Shown here: piece after piece, positions 19,835-29,593 of the stretch
Position numbering within the stretch: position 1 is the stretch's first letter
How the letters are laid out: every line of letters begins with the position of its first letter
Assembly: GCA_024102815.1 (NCBI GenBank)
Contig: JAGFJJ010000048.1
Location: 124,001 to 188,000 of the forward strand
Source: Phycisphaerae bacterium
GTDB taxonomy: Bacteria; Planctomycetota; Phycisphaerae; UBA1845
Direction of reading: 5' to 3'
DNA length: 64,000 nucleotides
The notes under the pieces: generated by a model
What the model was told of the DNA's origin: nothing
Database searches by the model: none
Seen by the model: only the letters and a program-made list of their open reading frames with translations
Position numbers and translations under genes: made by a program

Positions 19835-21598
19835 ATGATCGGCACCAGGTTTGATCCGCTTCCGTTTTTCGGGGCGACCGAGCACGTGGCGCTCAGCGTC
19901 GCAGCGTCGGAGATCTTCAGCCTGCTCAAGCGATCGCTCGATCTTCCGCCGACGTGGGGAGCGCTCGTGTCGCGGACGCGGGGCGATCACGTCGTCGTCG
20001 CCGCGGGCGGTGAAGTTCCCGGCGCCGATGCGGACAGCGTGATGTTCTTCCGCACGACGCCCCTGCAACTGACGATGGAAGAAAAGGGGCTGGCGACGAA
20101 GGACGGCTTTCAGGCCGGGGCCGGCGCGGCGATTCGGTTGAGCCTGATTCCCGATCGCGGCGAACTGCTTTCATTCCAACGGGCGGCGCTGGGAAGCCAT
20201 CGTGTGATGCACCTGGAACGCCTGGCGGCCTATCTGGCCCCGGCGGTGCGCGCGACGCTCGGCAGGTTCGCCGCCGGGCAGGATGCGGCGGCTCTGACGA
20301 GCGCTCAGTCGGGCAGTGACGCATCTTTGGCGCTGGCCGAAGGGCTGGCGGGACCTTGCTTCGACGCGGGCCTGCGCCTGGAAGGAAAGCCCACGGTGCG
20401 ATTCACGTCCGAGTCGTACGATCAGGTCCGCCGCGTGCAGGAGGACATGGCTCGCAGGCGCAGCGAGCACGAGGCCGCGCGGCAATTGCAGGAGGCGATC
20501 AGCGACGCACGGGACAAGCATCTCGATCGGTTGCATGAATTGTTGGAGAAGCTCGATTCACTCGCGGCCGATTCACCCAACGTCGCCTTGCCGGACCTGA
20601 TGCGCACGTTCTCCGAGCGGGAACGTGGCGAGTTGTACGAGGCGCTGTTCGCGGCCGAGCAGCCCGCAACACGCACACAATGGGTCGTGGTGGCCATTGG
20701 GGAGGAGTTGCTCTTCTACGACGGTTCGCGTCCCGTAACGCCGGTGCGGCGGTTTGCCATCGGCGGACAGGCCGGTCCGGTGCGTTCCGTTCAGGCAGGC
20801 AATGTCGCAGGCAAGCAGGTATTGCTGCTCGGTGCCCAGCGCGGCGTATACACGCTGCCCATCGAGCGGGCCGAACCCGACGCCACGTACCTGGTTCCCA
20901 ATGCGCCCTCGCCGCGCGGAGGATTCAATTCCGTCGCCGTTTGCGGCGGATTCCTCTACGCATCGCACTCCGAGCTGGGCCTGTACGAATGGAAGCTGGG
21001 CGAGCCGGGTTCGGCACGGCGGTTGTTCGAGGCCTCGACGGCCGATGCCGATGCCGTTCGCGGCGTGAACGAACGCGATGGCGTTCTCTATGCGTCCATC
21101 GATGCTCAGATCATCGCCTGGCAGCCCGGCGCGGATGCAGAGCGCCCCGGGCAGACGTTCACGGGAAGCAGTGACATCATAACGGCACTTCTGCCGACGG
21201 GAAGCGGGCTGCTGGCGGGCAACAGCCGCGGGGACGTGCTGCGCTGGAAGGCGGGGCAATTCTCCGAGCCGGAGACCATCCACCGCGGCGGCGGCCGGCC
21301 CGTGGAGTCCGTGTGGCTCGTGCGCACGCGCGGCGTGGATCGCCTCTTCTTCACCGATACGACCCTGCACGTGACCTCCCGCGTACTGGGCGACACCTTT
21401 CTCTGCCGCTACGAAGCCGGTGGACAAACCCTGCGCCGCGTGGAGGTCGCCCCCGACGCGCTCGTGGCCACGAATGACCTTCGCGATCGGCTCATCGTCT
21501 GGCGCCCCGGGCAACCCGCCCGCCCGGAGTTGATCGTCCCTGTCGGCAGCCAGACCGGCCGGAGCGTGCAAGACGTCTGCCTCGTCGCCCTGGCCTGA
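19835..21598 (+). CDS. SPFH-like, coiled-coil and beta-propeller-like protein
   Basis: This 587-residue protein has no signal peptide. Residues 1-200 resemble an SPFH/band-7 domain: a conserved strand near GALVSRTRGDHVVV, LTMEEKGLATKDGFQAGAGA in the place of the usual LTKDG segment, then helices with LERLAAYLAPAVRATL. Residues 205-265 are a charged coiled coil. From about 285 to the end there are repeated beta blades (VVVAIGEELLFYDG, VLLLGAQRGVYTL, GLYEWKLG, VLYASIDAQIIAW, GLLAGNSRGDVLRW, DRLIVWRPG) that suggest a propeller. A GAGGTG lies 4 nt before the ATG. It follows the AAA gene by 52 nt. The combination is unfamiliar to me; a scaffold acted on by the ATPase is inference. Confidence 0.65.
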   Translation: MIGTRFDPLPFFGATEHVALSVAASEIFSLLKRSLDLPPTWGALVSRTRGDHVVVAAGGEVPGADADSVMFFRTTPLQLTMEEKGLATKDGFQAGAGAAIRLSLIPDRGELLSFQRAALGSHRVMHLERLAAYLAPAVRATLGRFAAGQDAAALTSAQSGSDASLALAEGLAGPCFDAGLRLEGKPTVRFTSESYDQVRRVQEDMARRRSEHEAARQLQEAISDARDKHLDRLHELLEKLDSLAADSPNVALPDLMRTFSERERGELYEALFAAEQPATRTQWVVVAIGEELLFYDGSRPVTPVRRFAIGGQAGPVRSVQAGNVAGKQVLLLGAQRGVYTLPIERAEPDATYLVPNAPSPRGGFNSVAVCGGFLYASHSELGLYEWKLGEPGSARRLFEASTADADAVRGVNERDGVLYASIDAQIIAWQPGADAERPGQTFTGSSDIITALLPTGSGLLAGNSRGDVLRWKAGQFSEPETIHRGGGRPVESVWLVRTRGVDRLFFTDTTLHVTSRVLGDTFLCRYEAGGQTLRRVEVAPDALVATNDLRDRLIVWRPGQPARPELIVPVGSQTGRSVQDVCLVALA

Positions 21599-21987
21599 TC
21601 GAAGATAGCTTCATTCACGAGCTGAAGAGCCGCCCTCGCGCCTCAAATCCCCGAACGCCGGTGCCGGATCTTTTCTGCGGGTGTCGCTTTCCTTTCGCAG
21701 AAGCTCACGATCTTCAAGTGCGTGCGGTGCGCGAGAATCTGGATCAAGCCCAAAGGAGGAGATCCTGTGAGACTGGGATGTCTCAATCACGGCCAGATAG
21801 AGTAAATGTGCGAGGGTCGGTATGTCGAGCCTGTAATGTGCCCCTGCTGAATGAGCTGAGCCCATCGTCGCTTCACCTTGTGTGGCCGATCTGGGGGTTG
21901 CGAATTTCCGCTGTTGCTTTTAACCTTAGCCTTGGACCGCAATCCAATCACAACAGCACGTCCTTTTCCGCGCAAAGGAGACGATCA
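21599..21987. other. Intergenic region before lipoprotein gene
   Basis: These 389 nt contain no ORF with coding character, repeat or RNA gene that I recognise. They presumably hold the lipoprotein promoter, since an AAAGGAG is present 7 nt before its ATG. Confidence 0.5.
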
Positions 21988-22929
21988 ATGCCCGCCCGAT
22001 CGCATTTCGCGACAATCCTCCTGCTGGTTGCCGTCGCAGGAATTCCGTGCATTTCCGGTTGCGCCGTCAAACACCGGACCTGCTGTATGACCTGCCCAAA
22101 GAACGCCCCATGCGATGATCTTGATCCGGCCGGATCGCGCGGGGCGACCGTCGCGCTCGTTCCGGCGCAGCCACCCAACGGAGAATACCCACCGGGGACA
22201 ATCGTTCGAGGAAACGAGATCGTTCTCAGACGAAAAAACCTGCGGGGCAGAGTCACTGTATATTTTGACATCGTTGTGCGTGACTGGGGGACGAAACACG
22301 CGGACGCAGGCCGAGACGGCGGTCGCGTTGTGTCAGTCGCATTCAGCGAGACAGGTAGCTGTCTTTACTTGAGGGCCGAGACCCGCAAGGTGGATTGCGA
22401 AGAGCAAGTCTCCGCCGAGCGCTGCAAGGGAATGCGTTGCAGCGTGTTCAGGAAGGGTGGCTCGTGCGGAGATCCTATCTGGGGCAGCCTCGAATCGCTC
22501 GATTGCCTGAATATCGCGCGGCTTGGGGGCATATTCGACGCCCCACCGCCGGAGAGCGTCTGCAACTCCGCCTCGCCGGTGGCCATGGAGCTCGTCGGCG
22601 GGCAGGTAAGCTGTGCGCAGTTCGGGGGGTCGGTGTTTTCGGAATCCGGGCCGGATGCCGTTCTGGACAAGCCCTGTGAAACATCGCTGCAATTCAGCGC
22701 GGGCGACGCCGAGCCGTTGTCAGATCGGGGCCAAGCCGCCTGCCTGGCGACGTTGGCGGTGACGATACCCGTTGACCAGATCATACCAGTACCAGGGCAG
22801 AGCATCTCGTTTCGAATCAACCTGGTGGGCCCGGGCCTGCGAAGAGGCACGTTGCCGCTGCTTCAGGACGAAACGGGCCGGATGATAAACGTGGATGGCA
22901 GCGGGGCTGCCTTCGTCATGGTTGATTGA
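21988..22929 (+). CDS. Cys-rich lipoprotein of unknown function
   Basis: The protein has 313 residues. The signal peptide ends in the lipobox ISGC with the lipidated Cys25. AAAGGAG lies 7 nt before the ATG, so an open frame extending upstream to 21661 is rejected. The mature part is rich in cysteine (several CC and CxxC pairs, including CCMTC and CKGMRC) and probably has several disulfides. A central beta region with VTVYFDIVVRDWG and a C-terminal beta region with ISFRINLVG are visible. I recognise no family. It is the last plus-strand gene before a convergent kinase gene. Confidence 0.7.
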   Translation: MPARSHFATILLLVAVAGIPCISGCAVKHRTCCMTCPKNAPCDDLDPAGSRGATVALVPAQPPNGEYPPGTIVRGNEIVLRRKNLRGRVTVYFDIVVRDWGTKHADAGRDGGRVVSVAFSETGSCLYLRAETRKVDCEEQVSAERCKGMRCSVFRKGGSCGDPIWGSLESLDCLNIARLGGIFDAPPPESVCNSASPVAMELVGGQVSCAQFGGSVFSESGPDAVLDKPCETSLQFSAGDAEPLSDRGQAACLATLAVTIPVDQIIPVPGQSISFRINLVGPGLRRGTLPLLQDETGRMINVDGSGAAFVMVD

Positions 22930-22946
22930 GTACGAGCGGTCCCTGT

Positions 22947-22965
22947 GCCCGGACCCATGCCGGGC
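22947..22965. terminator. Hairpin between convergent lipoprotein and kinase genes
   Basis: A 6-bp stem (GCCCGG with CCGGGC) and a 7-nt loop fill the 43-nt gap between two convergent stop codons. The position suits a bidirectional terminator, but there is no T tract. Confidence 0.35.
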
Positions 22966-22972
22966 AAAGCGA

Positions 22973-25513
22973 TCAGTTCTGACTTGAAGAAGCAAGGCGC
23001 GCAGCCCAGCGCTTGGCCTCTTCGTCGCGCCCCAGCTTCTCATACAGACGGATCAGGCACTTGATGTTGTCAGGCGATCGGTCGCGCGATGCATCCGGCT
23101 TGGCGTCGAAGATTCGCTGGGCTTCGAGCAATTCATCTTCGGCAGCTCCAAGGTCTCCCTTCAGCATCAAGGTTTCGCCCAGATTGGATCGAGACCGCCC
23201 CACCCGAAAGTCGTCTTTTCCAAGAAGCCTGAGACGCATGGCAACGGCCTGCTGCAAATACTCCGCCGAAACGGCGTAGTCCTTCTTCAACCGGAAGACC
23301 GCCCCGAGGCTGGTTAAATCGCCCGCGATGTCGCTGTGGTCCGGTCCGAGGATTTTCCTGCGCATGGCCAGGGATTCTTCGAAGTACTTCTGCGCTTCGT
23401 CGAGTTCGCCAAGCCAGAGGTATAAGCTACCCAGGCCCGAGAGGGCGGATGCGGTGCGTTGGTGCTCCTCGGGCAGCACTTTGCGATAAACGGTGATAAC
23501 GTGGAGGAGAAGGCGCTTGGCCTCTTCCAGCCGGACGGCGTCTCCTTCCTCGGACAGAGAAACAAGCGCGTTCGCAAGGTAATGCTCGACAATTGCGGCT
23601 CCATAGTGCTCTTGGCCGTATTGTTCCCTCGCGCGTTCGAGCGCCGAGCGGAACCATCGCTCGGCTTCGTTCGCAGAACCTTCGCGGCGATAAGCCTCTG
23701 CCAGGTTCAACTGGAGCTCCACGAGTGCATCGTCTGCATTCACGCTGTTTGTGGACAAGTCGCGCATGGCCGTCTCGACGACTTCCCTGGCCTCTTCCAG
23801 CCGCCGGCTTCGCATCAGCACGTCTGCAAGCGCCGCCCTCCAGGCGATGGTCGCGCGAACGGCGCGGGGGCTTTGATCAAGGTGTGCGTCCAGCGCGGCG
23901 CGGAGCAAGCGCTCGGCCATAGCCTCATCCCCCAGATTGATCAGCGTTACGGCAAGGGTGTAGCGCGTCTCGGCAAGCTCCAGCGCGTCGGCGCCTTCCG
24001 CCTTTTCCATGGTGTTCAGCGCCGCTTCGCCGAGTTTTCTGGCCTGTTCGAGAAACCCGAGGTTGCGGTAAATCGCGCCGATCGTTCGCAGTAATCGGGC
24101 GCGAATGAGAGGCTGCCCGGCGAGTTTCTCCTCGACGCGGGCGGCGCCGCGATCGAGGATTTCGCGGGCCGTGATCGTTTCCCCCATCGCTTTCTTCGGG
24201 CTCGAAACCTCGAATACATCGACAAGGAAATCCGTAACCTGCTTGGCGGCGTCCGCCTCGCGCTGGGCGCGGTCACGCTGCTCCAATGCGATCGCGCGCT
24301 GTAATGAGGCATCCTCTGCGGCGGCTTCGGCCTTCGCGCGGGCTCGGTTGGCGCGGTCGGCCATTACGATTGTGCTTGCCAGCCCGATCGCCAACGCCAA
24401 TCCGACCGCCACGCCGGCCAGGACAGGGCCCCAGTTCTTGCGAACGAACTTGCGCAGGCGGTAGGAATAACTTGGCGGGCCGGCCAGTACCGGCTCGAAA
24501 TTCAGAAAGCGCTGAATCTCCATGGCCACCGCACTGGCGGTGTCGTACCGCCGCGTGCGGTCCTTTTCGAGACACTTCATCACGATCCAGTCGAGGTCGC
24601 CGCGGAGTTGCCGGCTGAGTATGCGGACTTCGGTGCCCCGATTCTGGGCCACGGTGGTCGACGCATCGCCGAGACTGCTCAGGCGCGTGCTCGGTTTGGG
24701 CGGTTCCACCTCGCGGATGATCCGCTGGATTTCGGCGAAGCCGGCCGCCCGAAGCGAGTCATCGTCGAACGGACGAACGCCGACGAGAAGTTCGTATAGC
24801 AGGACGCCGAGCGAATAGATGTCCGTTCGCGTGTCGATGTCCAGTGCCGTCATTTCCGCCTGCTCGGGGCTCATGTAGCCCGGCGTGCCGATCAGTTGGC
24901 CCTGCTCCGTAAACAGCGTCAGCTCGGTCAGGCGGCGTTGCGTCGCCTTGGCCACGCCAAAGTCGATGACCTTGGGGACAGGCCGGTCCTCCGCGATCGC
25001 GACGATCACATTCGAAGGCTTGATGTCCCGGTGGATAATTCCCTTCTGGTGGGCATGTTGAATGGCATGGCAGACATCCGCGAAGAGCCGCAGTCGATCC
25101 TCGGTTCCGAGGCGATGCTTGTCGCAGTATTCCGTGATCGGAATGCCGGGTACGTACTCCATGGCGAAATAAGGCCGGCCTTCGTCACTCACCCCGGCAT
25201 CGAGTACGCGGGCGACGTTTGGATGGTCCATCAGGGCAAGGGCTTCCCGCTCCGTCTCAAAGCGGGCGACAACCTGCTTGCTGTCCATCCCCAGCTTGAT
25301 GATCTTCAAGGCTACGCGGCGGTGGATGGGCTTGTCCTGCTCCGCCAGGTAGACGACGCCCATGCCGCCCTCTCCGATGACTTGGAGGATCCGGTACGGG
25401 CCGATCTGTTCCGGCGGATTCGTTCGTTCACGTAGGAACTGTTCCTGCAGCTGACGAGGATCGGAACCGGGATCGAGCGGTTCTGTCGGCCGTGTTGGCG
25501 GGTCGCCGGACAT
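22973..25513 (-). CDS. PknB-like Ser/Thr protein kinase with membrane helix and TPR repeats
   Basis: This 846-residue protein begins with a Hanks-type kinase domain (about 38-330): glycine loop GEGGMGVVY at 47-55, catalytic Lys70, HRD at 161-163 and DFG at 184-186, all intact. One transmembrane helix follows at about 365-390 ([17 protein letters not shown]), then a charged coiled coil and a run of tetratricopeptide repeats to the C-terminus, the last ones of the Nephrocystin/kinesin-light-chain type with ten-residue insertions. The kinase faces the cytoplasm and the TPR part is probably exported. Such fusions are abundant in planctomycetes. The ligand and substrates are unknown. Confidence 0.93.
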   Translation of the reverse strand: MSGDPPTRPTEPLDPGSDPRQLQEQFLRERTNPPEQIGPYRILQVIGEGGMGVVYLAEQDKPIHRRVALKIIKLGMDSKQVVARFETEREALALMDHPNVARVLDAGVSDEGRPYFAMEYVPGIPITEYCDKHRLGTEDRLRLFADVCHAIQHAHQKGIIHRDIKPSNVIVAIAEDRPVPKVIDFGVAKATQRRLTELTLFTEQGQLIGTPGYMSPEQAEMTALDIDTRTDIYSLGVLLYELLVGVRPFDDDSLRAAGFAEIQRIIREVEPPKPSTRLSSLGDASTTVAQNRGTEVRILSRQLRGDLDWIVMKCLEKDRTRRYDTASAVAMEIQRFLNFEPVLAGPPSYSYRLRKFVRKNWGPVLAGVAVGLALAIGLASTIVMADRANRARAKAEAAAEDASLQRAIALEQRDRAQREADAAKQVTDFLVDVFEVSSPKKAMGETITAREILDRGAARVEEKLAGQPLIRARLLRTIGAIYRNLGFLEQARKLGEAALNTMEKAEGADALELAETRYTLAVTLINLGDEAMAERLLRAALDAHLDQSPRAVRATIAWRAALADVLMRSRRLEEAREVVETAMRDLSTNSVNADDALVELQLNLAEAYRREGSANEAERWFRSALERAREQYGQEHYGAAIVEHYLANALVSLSEEGDAVRLEEAKRLLLHVITVYRKVLPEEHQRTASALSGLGSLYLWLGELDEAQKYFEESLAMRRKILGPDHSDIAGDLTSLGAVFRLKKDYAVSAEYLQQAVAMRLRLLGKDDFRVGRSRSNLGETLMLKGDLGAAEDELLEAQRIFDAKPDASRDRSPDNIKCLIRLYEKLGRDEEAKRWAARLASSSQN

Positions 25514-25865
25514 GATGGGCCTCCCGATGGGAAACCGTCTTCTGACGGCTGCCGGGCGATATGGATTTGGACCGAGCCCACCAAAGTGTGGCGCAGGCTC
25601 AGCCTTGCGTCAATGTCGGCAGTGGCCGGAGCCCCACGGGATCTGCGGACCATTGTTACAAAAATGAGCAATCCGCGGCGGCGGATTCTCGGGTCGCCGT
25701 ACGTATGGGTTTGAAGATCTCCGGCCGGGCGCAATAGGATGAGATAGAAGATCGCATGCGCCGTTCACCCGTCATACCGCGTTCGACGTTTGCAGTCCGC
25801 CCGAGACCGAGGGCGAATTTGAGAAGACACGTCCCCGAAGGAATGTTCAATGTGGAGTCGTCATC
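25514..25865. other. Divergent intergenic region between kinase and small plus-strand gene
   Basis: These 352 nt must hold both promoters. I see no ORF with coding character, RNA gene or repeat. A GGAG lies 8 nt before the ATG at 25866. Confidence 0.5.
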
Positions 25866-26204
25866 ATGCATGCTGCTCTATTGTTTTCTGGAAGCGGTCC
25901 GTTGGTGATTCTCACCAGCCACGAAAGTCTTGAAGATCCGGTCTTGCTGAAACGACTGGACAGCAAGGGGATCAGAAGGTTCATCGCCTTTCCGATATCC
26001 GAGGCGATCGCCCGCGAGATGTATGGAACGCACTTCGACATCGTCTGCCGCGATCTGCGCGAAACGGACGACTTGCGCGTTCTGGACTTCGACGGGCACC
26101 GCGCCATGGAACTGGTGCCCCTGCGCGAACTCGGCGAGCCCATCATTCACGATGGGAGCGAAGGCGCCAATGCGACCAAAAGCGCGAGAACGGTAACCGC
26201 GTAG
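25866..26204 (+). CDS. Conserved small cytosolic protein of unknown function
   Basis: The protein has 112 residues, no signal peptide and no membrane segment. Its core reads GPLVILTSHESLEDPVLL, KGIRRFIAFPISEAIAREMYG, and DIVCRDLRETDDLRVLDFDG. This pattern looks like a conserved single-domain cytosolic protein known from many bacteria, but I know no function for it. The last 20 residues are low-complexity and probably disordered. It is a single plus-strand gene between minus-strand genes. Confidence 0.7.
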   Translation: MHAALLFSGSGPLVILTSHESLEDPVLLKRLDSKGIRRFIAFPISEAIAREMYGTHFDIVCRDLRETDDLRVLDFDGHRAMELVPLRELGEPIIHDGSEGANATKSARTVTA

Positions 26205-26247
26205 TCTCCGTGCGATCGAACCGCACGGAGCAGGTGTTCCGCGCCGA

Positions 26248-26706
26248 TCAGTCCGGGGTGCCGGCCCTCATCCGGTACCAGCCGGCCCAGAGCCTTCGAC
26301 TCGCCATCGCCAGGGCGATGCCCACGGCGACGTAGAGCAGGCCCACCACGTACCGCGGCAGCAGCCCGCCCCGAAGCGCCCTCCCCAGGCCGGCCATCAC
26401 TGCGACGAATGCCCACGATCTGAGCGAGAAGAATCCGCCCACGCAGCGACCATCGCCACGCTCGCGGATGCGCGCCACGGCTCGGTCGGCCGTCCTCTCC
26501 AGAACCAGGCGCGATTTGATCACGCCAAGCAGCGCGGCCGCCGCGATGAATACCCAAGCGTACGACATCCCGCTCCCGATCGCCCAGCGCATGCCCACCA
26601 GGGTCAACACCGTGCCGACCAGCGTCCACATGGACGCCGCGAGCAACGCGTGGGTCCCGGCGGATGCCGCGGGCTTGTGGGCGCTCAGCCAGTTGCCGAT
26701 GTCCAT
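26248..26706 (-). CDS. Small integral membrane protein
   Basis: The protein has 152 residues with about four hydrophobic segments (around 20-40, 48-65, 95-112 and 118-138) and a conserved-looking polar hairpin between them (SRLVLERTADRAVARIRERGDG). The ATG at 26706 is preferred over a GTG at 26727; neither has a strong ribosome-binding site. I recognise no family. It follows the histidine-phosphatase-like gene by 37 nt on the same strand, so the two may be cotranscribed. Confidence 0.65.
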   Translation of the reverse strand: MDIGNWLSAHKPAASAGTHALLAASMWTLVGTVLTLVGMRWAIGSGMSYAWVFIAAAALLGVIKSRLVLERTADRAVARIRERGDGRCVGGFFSLRSWAFVAVMAGLGRALRGGLLPRYVVGLLYVAVGIALAMASRRLWAGWYRMRAGTPD

Positions 26707-26743
26707 AATTGGCTTTCTGACCCCCACCTGCGCCGGCGCGGAT

Positions 26744-27325
26744 TCAATCGAGGCTGCTCACGGGACCATAGCTTCCCATGACGAATTCGGGCTCGCGATC
26801 ATCATAGAGCACGACCTTGTACAGGTCGCGGTAGCGAATGGGCGGATCCCCCGGACCGCCGAGCCGGTTCCACAGCTCTTGGAGATTCCCGCTCTGCGTA
26901 GGCGTCTCCGGGCCGGTGTTGCCAATCCACAGCGCAACCCCGCCTGCGTGGTCGCGCAGAATGTCCTCGATGAGACGATTGGCCAAGGCCCGCGTGTCCG
27001 CCACCTCCAGCGCCGAATATTCCTTCACGGACGGATTGACCTGCTCCACGAGCGGCTCGGCCGTCTGGCGGTTGCGGATCAGCGCCGGGTAATACACCGC
27101 CGTAATCCCCTCGTCTCCCAGTTCGTCCGCGAGGATCTGCGCTCTTGCCAGTCCTTCCTCGTTCAATGGGGGATCCAGGCCCGGATCGCGCTCCGCGTGA
27201 CGCACAATGAAGAGTGTGGTCGTCGTGCCGGGCGGAGAGTACACCGTCGTCGTGTTCAGCGCCGTGCAGCTTCCCACGAACAGGCTGACGACTGCCGCGC
27301 CGACCACCTTCAGACGAGAACGCAT
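26744..27325 (-). CDS. Lipoprotein of the histidine phosphatase (phosphoglycerate mutase-like) fold, second catalytic His missing
   Basis: From ATG 27325 the protein has 193 residues; an ATG at 27349 is also in frame. The signal peptide ends in VGSC with lipidated Cys20. The first catalytic motif is intact: FIVRHAERD with Arg42 and His43. The family's second catalytic His normally sits in a VGHSNT-like segment; here that segment reads LWIGNTGPE, which places Ile134 at the His position. The enzyme may be inactive, or act as a binding protein. It is anchored in a membrane, whereas most relatives are cytosolic. Confidence 0.75.
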   Translation of the reverse strand: MRSRLKVVGAAVVSLFVGSCTALNTTTVYSPPGTTTTLFIVRHAERDPGLDPPLNEEGLARAQILADELGDEGITAVYYPALIRNRQTAEPLVEQVNPSVKEYSALEVADTRALANRLIEDILRDHAGGVALWIGNTGPETPTQSGNLQELWNRLGGPGDPPIRYRDLYKVVLYDDREPEFVMGSYGPVSSLD

Positions 27326-27402
27326 TTCCCAACGAACTCCCTTGACCATTTCCGGGCAAGTCCTTTCCCTTCGGACACCAAAGTGCCGACGCTCCCGATT
27401 TC

Positions 27403-27933
27403 TTATCGTTCCCGCGACTGTCGATACCGCCCGACCGACGCCGCGACTTCCCCGATCGCCGATTTCGCATCAGTCCATCCACTGGTCTCGATGGCCGCGC
27501 CCTCCAGTTGCTTGTACGTCGCAAAGAAATGTTCCATCTCCCGCAGGAAATGGCGCGGCACATGGGCGACATCCTCATACTCGCCGAAGAGCGGATCATG
27601 GTGCGGAACGCCGAGCACCTTGTAATCCGGCTGACCGCGATCCTTCATGTGAAACAGTCCGACGATCCGCGCCTCGATCAGGCAGCCCGTAAACGTCGGC
27701 TCATTCACCAGGACGAGAATGTCCAGTGCGTCGCCGTCCTCGGCGAGGGTCTGCGGGATAAATCCGTAGTCGCCGGGATAGTGGCTGGAGGAATACAGGT
27801 AGCGATCGAGCATGAACAACCCCGTGCGCTTGTCGACCTCGAACTTGCTCCGCCGCCCCTTGGGAATCTCCACGATCATGTTGACCACGTTGGGCGCGCC
27901 CGTCGTCGCGGGGACATGAGCGAATTGGTCCAT
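27403..27933 (-). CDS. ppa: Inorganic pyrophosphatase, family I
   Basis: This 176-residue enzyme hydrolyses pyrophosphate to phosphate and drives biosynthesis forward. The active-site metal motif DGDALD at 66-71 is intact, and YPGDYGFIP and KDRGQPDYKVLGVP are conserved family segments. The start is ATG 27933 or GTG 27939; GGAGG lies 9 nt before the GTG, so either is possible. It is transcribed with the downstream phosphatase-fold lipoprotein on the minus strand, with a 77-nt gap. Confidence 0.95.
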   Translation of the reverse strand: MDQFAHVPATTGAPNVVNMIVEIPKGRRSKFEVDKRTGLFMLDRYLYSSSHYPGDYGFIPQTLAEDGDALDILVLVNEPTFTGCLIEARIVGLFHMKDRGQPDYKVLGVPHHDPLFGEYEDVAHVPRHFLREMEHFFATYKQLEGAAIETSGWTDAKSAIGEVAASVGRYRQSRER

Positions 27934-28048
27934 CCTCACGGCTGCGAACCTCCTTCGGCCTGGTAACGTCAAGGCCCGGATCGAGTATAGCCCCTACCCG
28001 CGCCAGGGAACAATGCACATGCATCCACGTGGGCGGACGCCGGCCAAT

Positions 28049-29593
28049 TCAATCGCTGCGCCAGAAACGCGGCTGGAACAGTACGAGGAGCGTAAAGACC
28101 TCCAGGCGCCCCAGCGCCATGAGCACGCTCATGATGACCTTGCCGGAGTCGGAGAACCAGGCGTAATTCTGCGTGGCGCCGACACGCGCCAGCCCGGGGC
28201 CGATGTTGTTGAGGGTCGCGGCCGTCGCCGTCGCCGCCGTGGTGATGTCGATGCCGTTGCGGGCGTCGGTCAGCATCAGGGCGATCGTTCCCATCGCGAA
28301 AAGCAGCATCACGCTCATCACGTAGACCAGCGTGCTGAGGCGCAGGTCGGCATCAATCGCCGCCGATCCCACTTTCAAAGGTCTCACCACCCGCGGGCGG
28401 AATACGCGCTCGACCTCCGCAACCAGCAGCTTGGCCACGATGATAATGCGGATGACTTTGATCCCGCCTCCCGTGGAACCCGCCGACGCGCCGACAAACA
28501 TGAGGATGAGCAGCGTCGCCTTCGCCACAAACCCCCAACGATCGAAATCGGCCGTGCAGAAACCTGTGGTAGTCTGAATGGAGACGACCTGGAAGAGCGC
28601 GTCACGCAGCAGCAGCAGTTGGTTGCGCGACTCTTCGTCTGCCGCCATTGGCGGTGGTCGAAGCCAGAGGTCGCCCGTTACGACAATCGTCGCCACAACG
28701 ATGATGCCCAGATAGACCAGGAATTCGCGGTCCTGAATGGCCCGCCGCCATTTCCCCACCAGCACCTGGTGATAAAGGGCGAAGTTCACGCCCGCCAGCA
28801 CCATGAAAACGGCAATCACAAGATGAACCGCCGATGACGGAAACGCGGCGATGCTCGAGTCGTAGGTGCTGAACCCGCCGGTCGCCAGCGTGGCCATCGT
28901 GTGACAGACCGCGTCGAACGCATTCATGCCGCAAAGAAGGAGTGCTAGAATCTCCGCGGCCGTGATACCCAGGTAAATCACCCACAGGATCCTGGCCGTA
29001 TCCTGAATGCGCGGACGCACGCCGTCCGGGGACGGCCCGGGAACCTCCGCGCGATAGATGCGCCGTGCTCCTACGCCCAGCGCCGGAAGAACGGCCACGA
29101 ACAGCACGACGATCCCTAATCCGCCCAGCCAGTGCGTCGTTGCCCGCCACAACAGGAGACTACGCGGGAGCGTCGACAGGTTCGTGATGACCGTGGCCCC
29201 GGTTGTCGTGAACCCCGACATCGTTTCGAAGTAGCAGTCCACGAAATTCGCGAAAGGATGCAGCTTGCCCGGGACCACCGTCTGAAGCTGACCCCAGATG
29301 TAAAACGGCATCGCCCCCAGCCCGGCGCCGACGATCCAGCTCAAGGACACCAGGAGCAAGGCCTCCCGGTGACCAAAGGCCGTGCGTTGCCCGGCCCCGT
29401 ACCAGCGGAGCCCGCCGCCCGCCGCGGCGCCCACCGTGGCCGCGCCGACCAGCCCGAAAAACTGGGGCTCGACCCCGAGCCCCTGCCAGAGATCGTCCAG
29501 CAGCGAAAAGACGCCGATCGACGCCATGATGGCGCTCAGCAGGAGCAGCAGATGCCCCAGTTCGCGGGAGATGAGTCGAAGATTGAGGTCCAT
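28049..29593 (-). CDS. trkH: Trk potassium uptake system, membrane subunit TrkH
   Basis: This 514-residue polytopic protein conducts K+ across the inner membrane. The four pore loops of the TrkH/KtrB family are visible, including ETMSGFTTTGATV, ATLATGGFSTYD, VSIQTTTGFCTADFD and a fourth near AATLNNIGPGL. SAGSTGGGIKVIR is the characteristic intramembrane segment. Its ATG comes directly after the trkA stop, so TrkA and TrkH are made from one transcript. The length fits TrkH rather than the shorter KtrB. Confidence 0.95.
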   Translation of the reverse strand: MDLNLRLISRELGHLLLLLSAIMASIGVFSLLDDLWQGLGVEPQFFGLVGAATVGAAAGGGLRWYGAGQRTAFGHREALLLVSLSWIVGAGLGAMPFYIWGQLQTVVPGKLHPFANFVDCYFETMSGFTTTGATVITNLSTLPRSLLLWRATTHWLGGLGIVVLFVAVLPALGVGARRIYRAEVPGPSPDGVRPRIQDTARILWVIYLGITAAEILALLLCGMNAFDAVCHTMATLATGGFSTYDSSIAAFPSSAVHLVIAVFMVLAGVNFALYHQVLVGKWRRAIQDREFLVYLGIIVVATIVVTGDLWLRPPPMAADEESRNQLLLLRDALFQVVSIQTTTGFCTADFDRWGFVAKATLLILMFVGASAGSTGGGIKVIRIIIVAKLLVAEVERVFRPRVVRPLKVGSAAIDADLRLSTLVYVMSVMLLFAMGTIALMLTDARNGIDITTAATATAATLNNIGPGLARVGATQNYAWFSDSGKVIMSVLMALGRLEVFTLLVLFQPRFWRSD

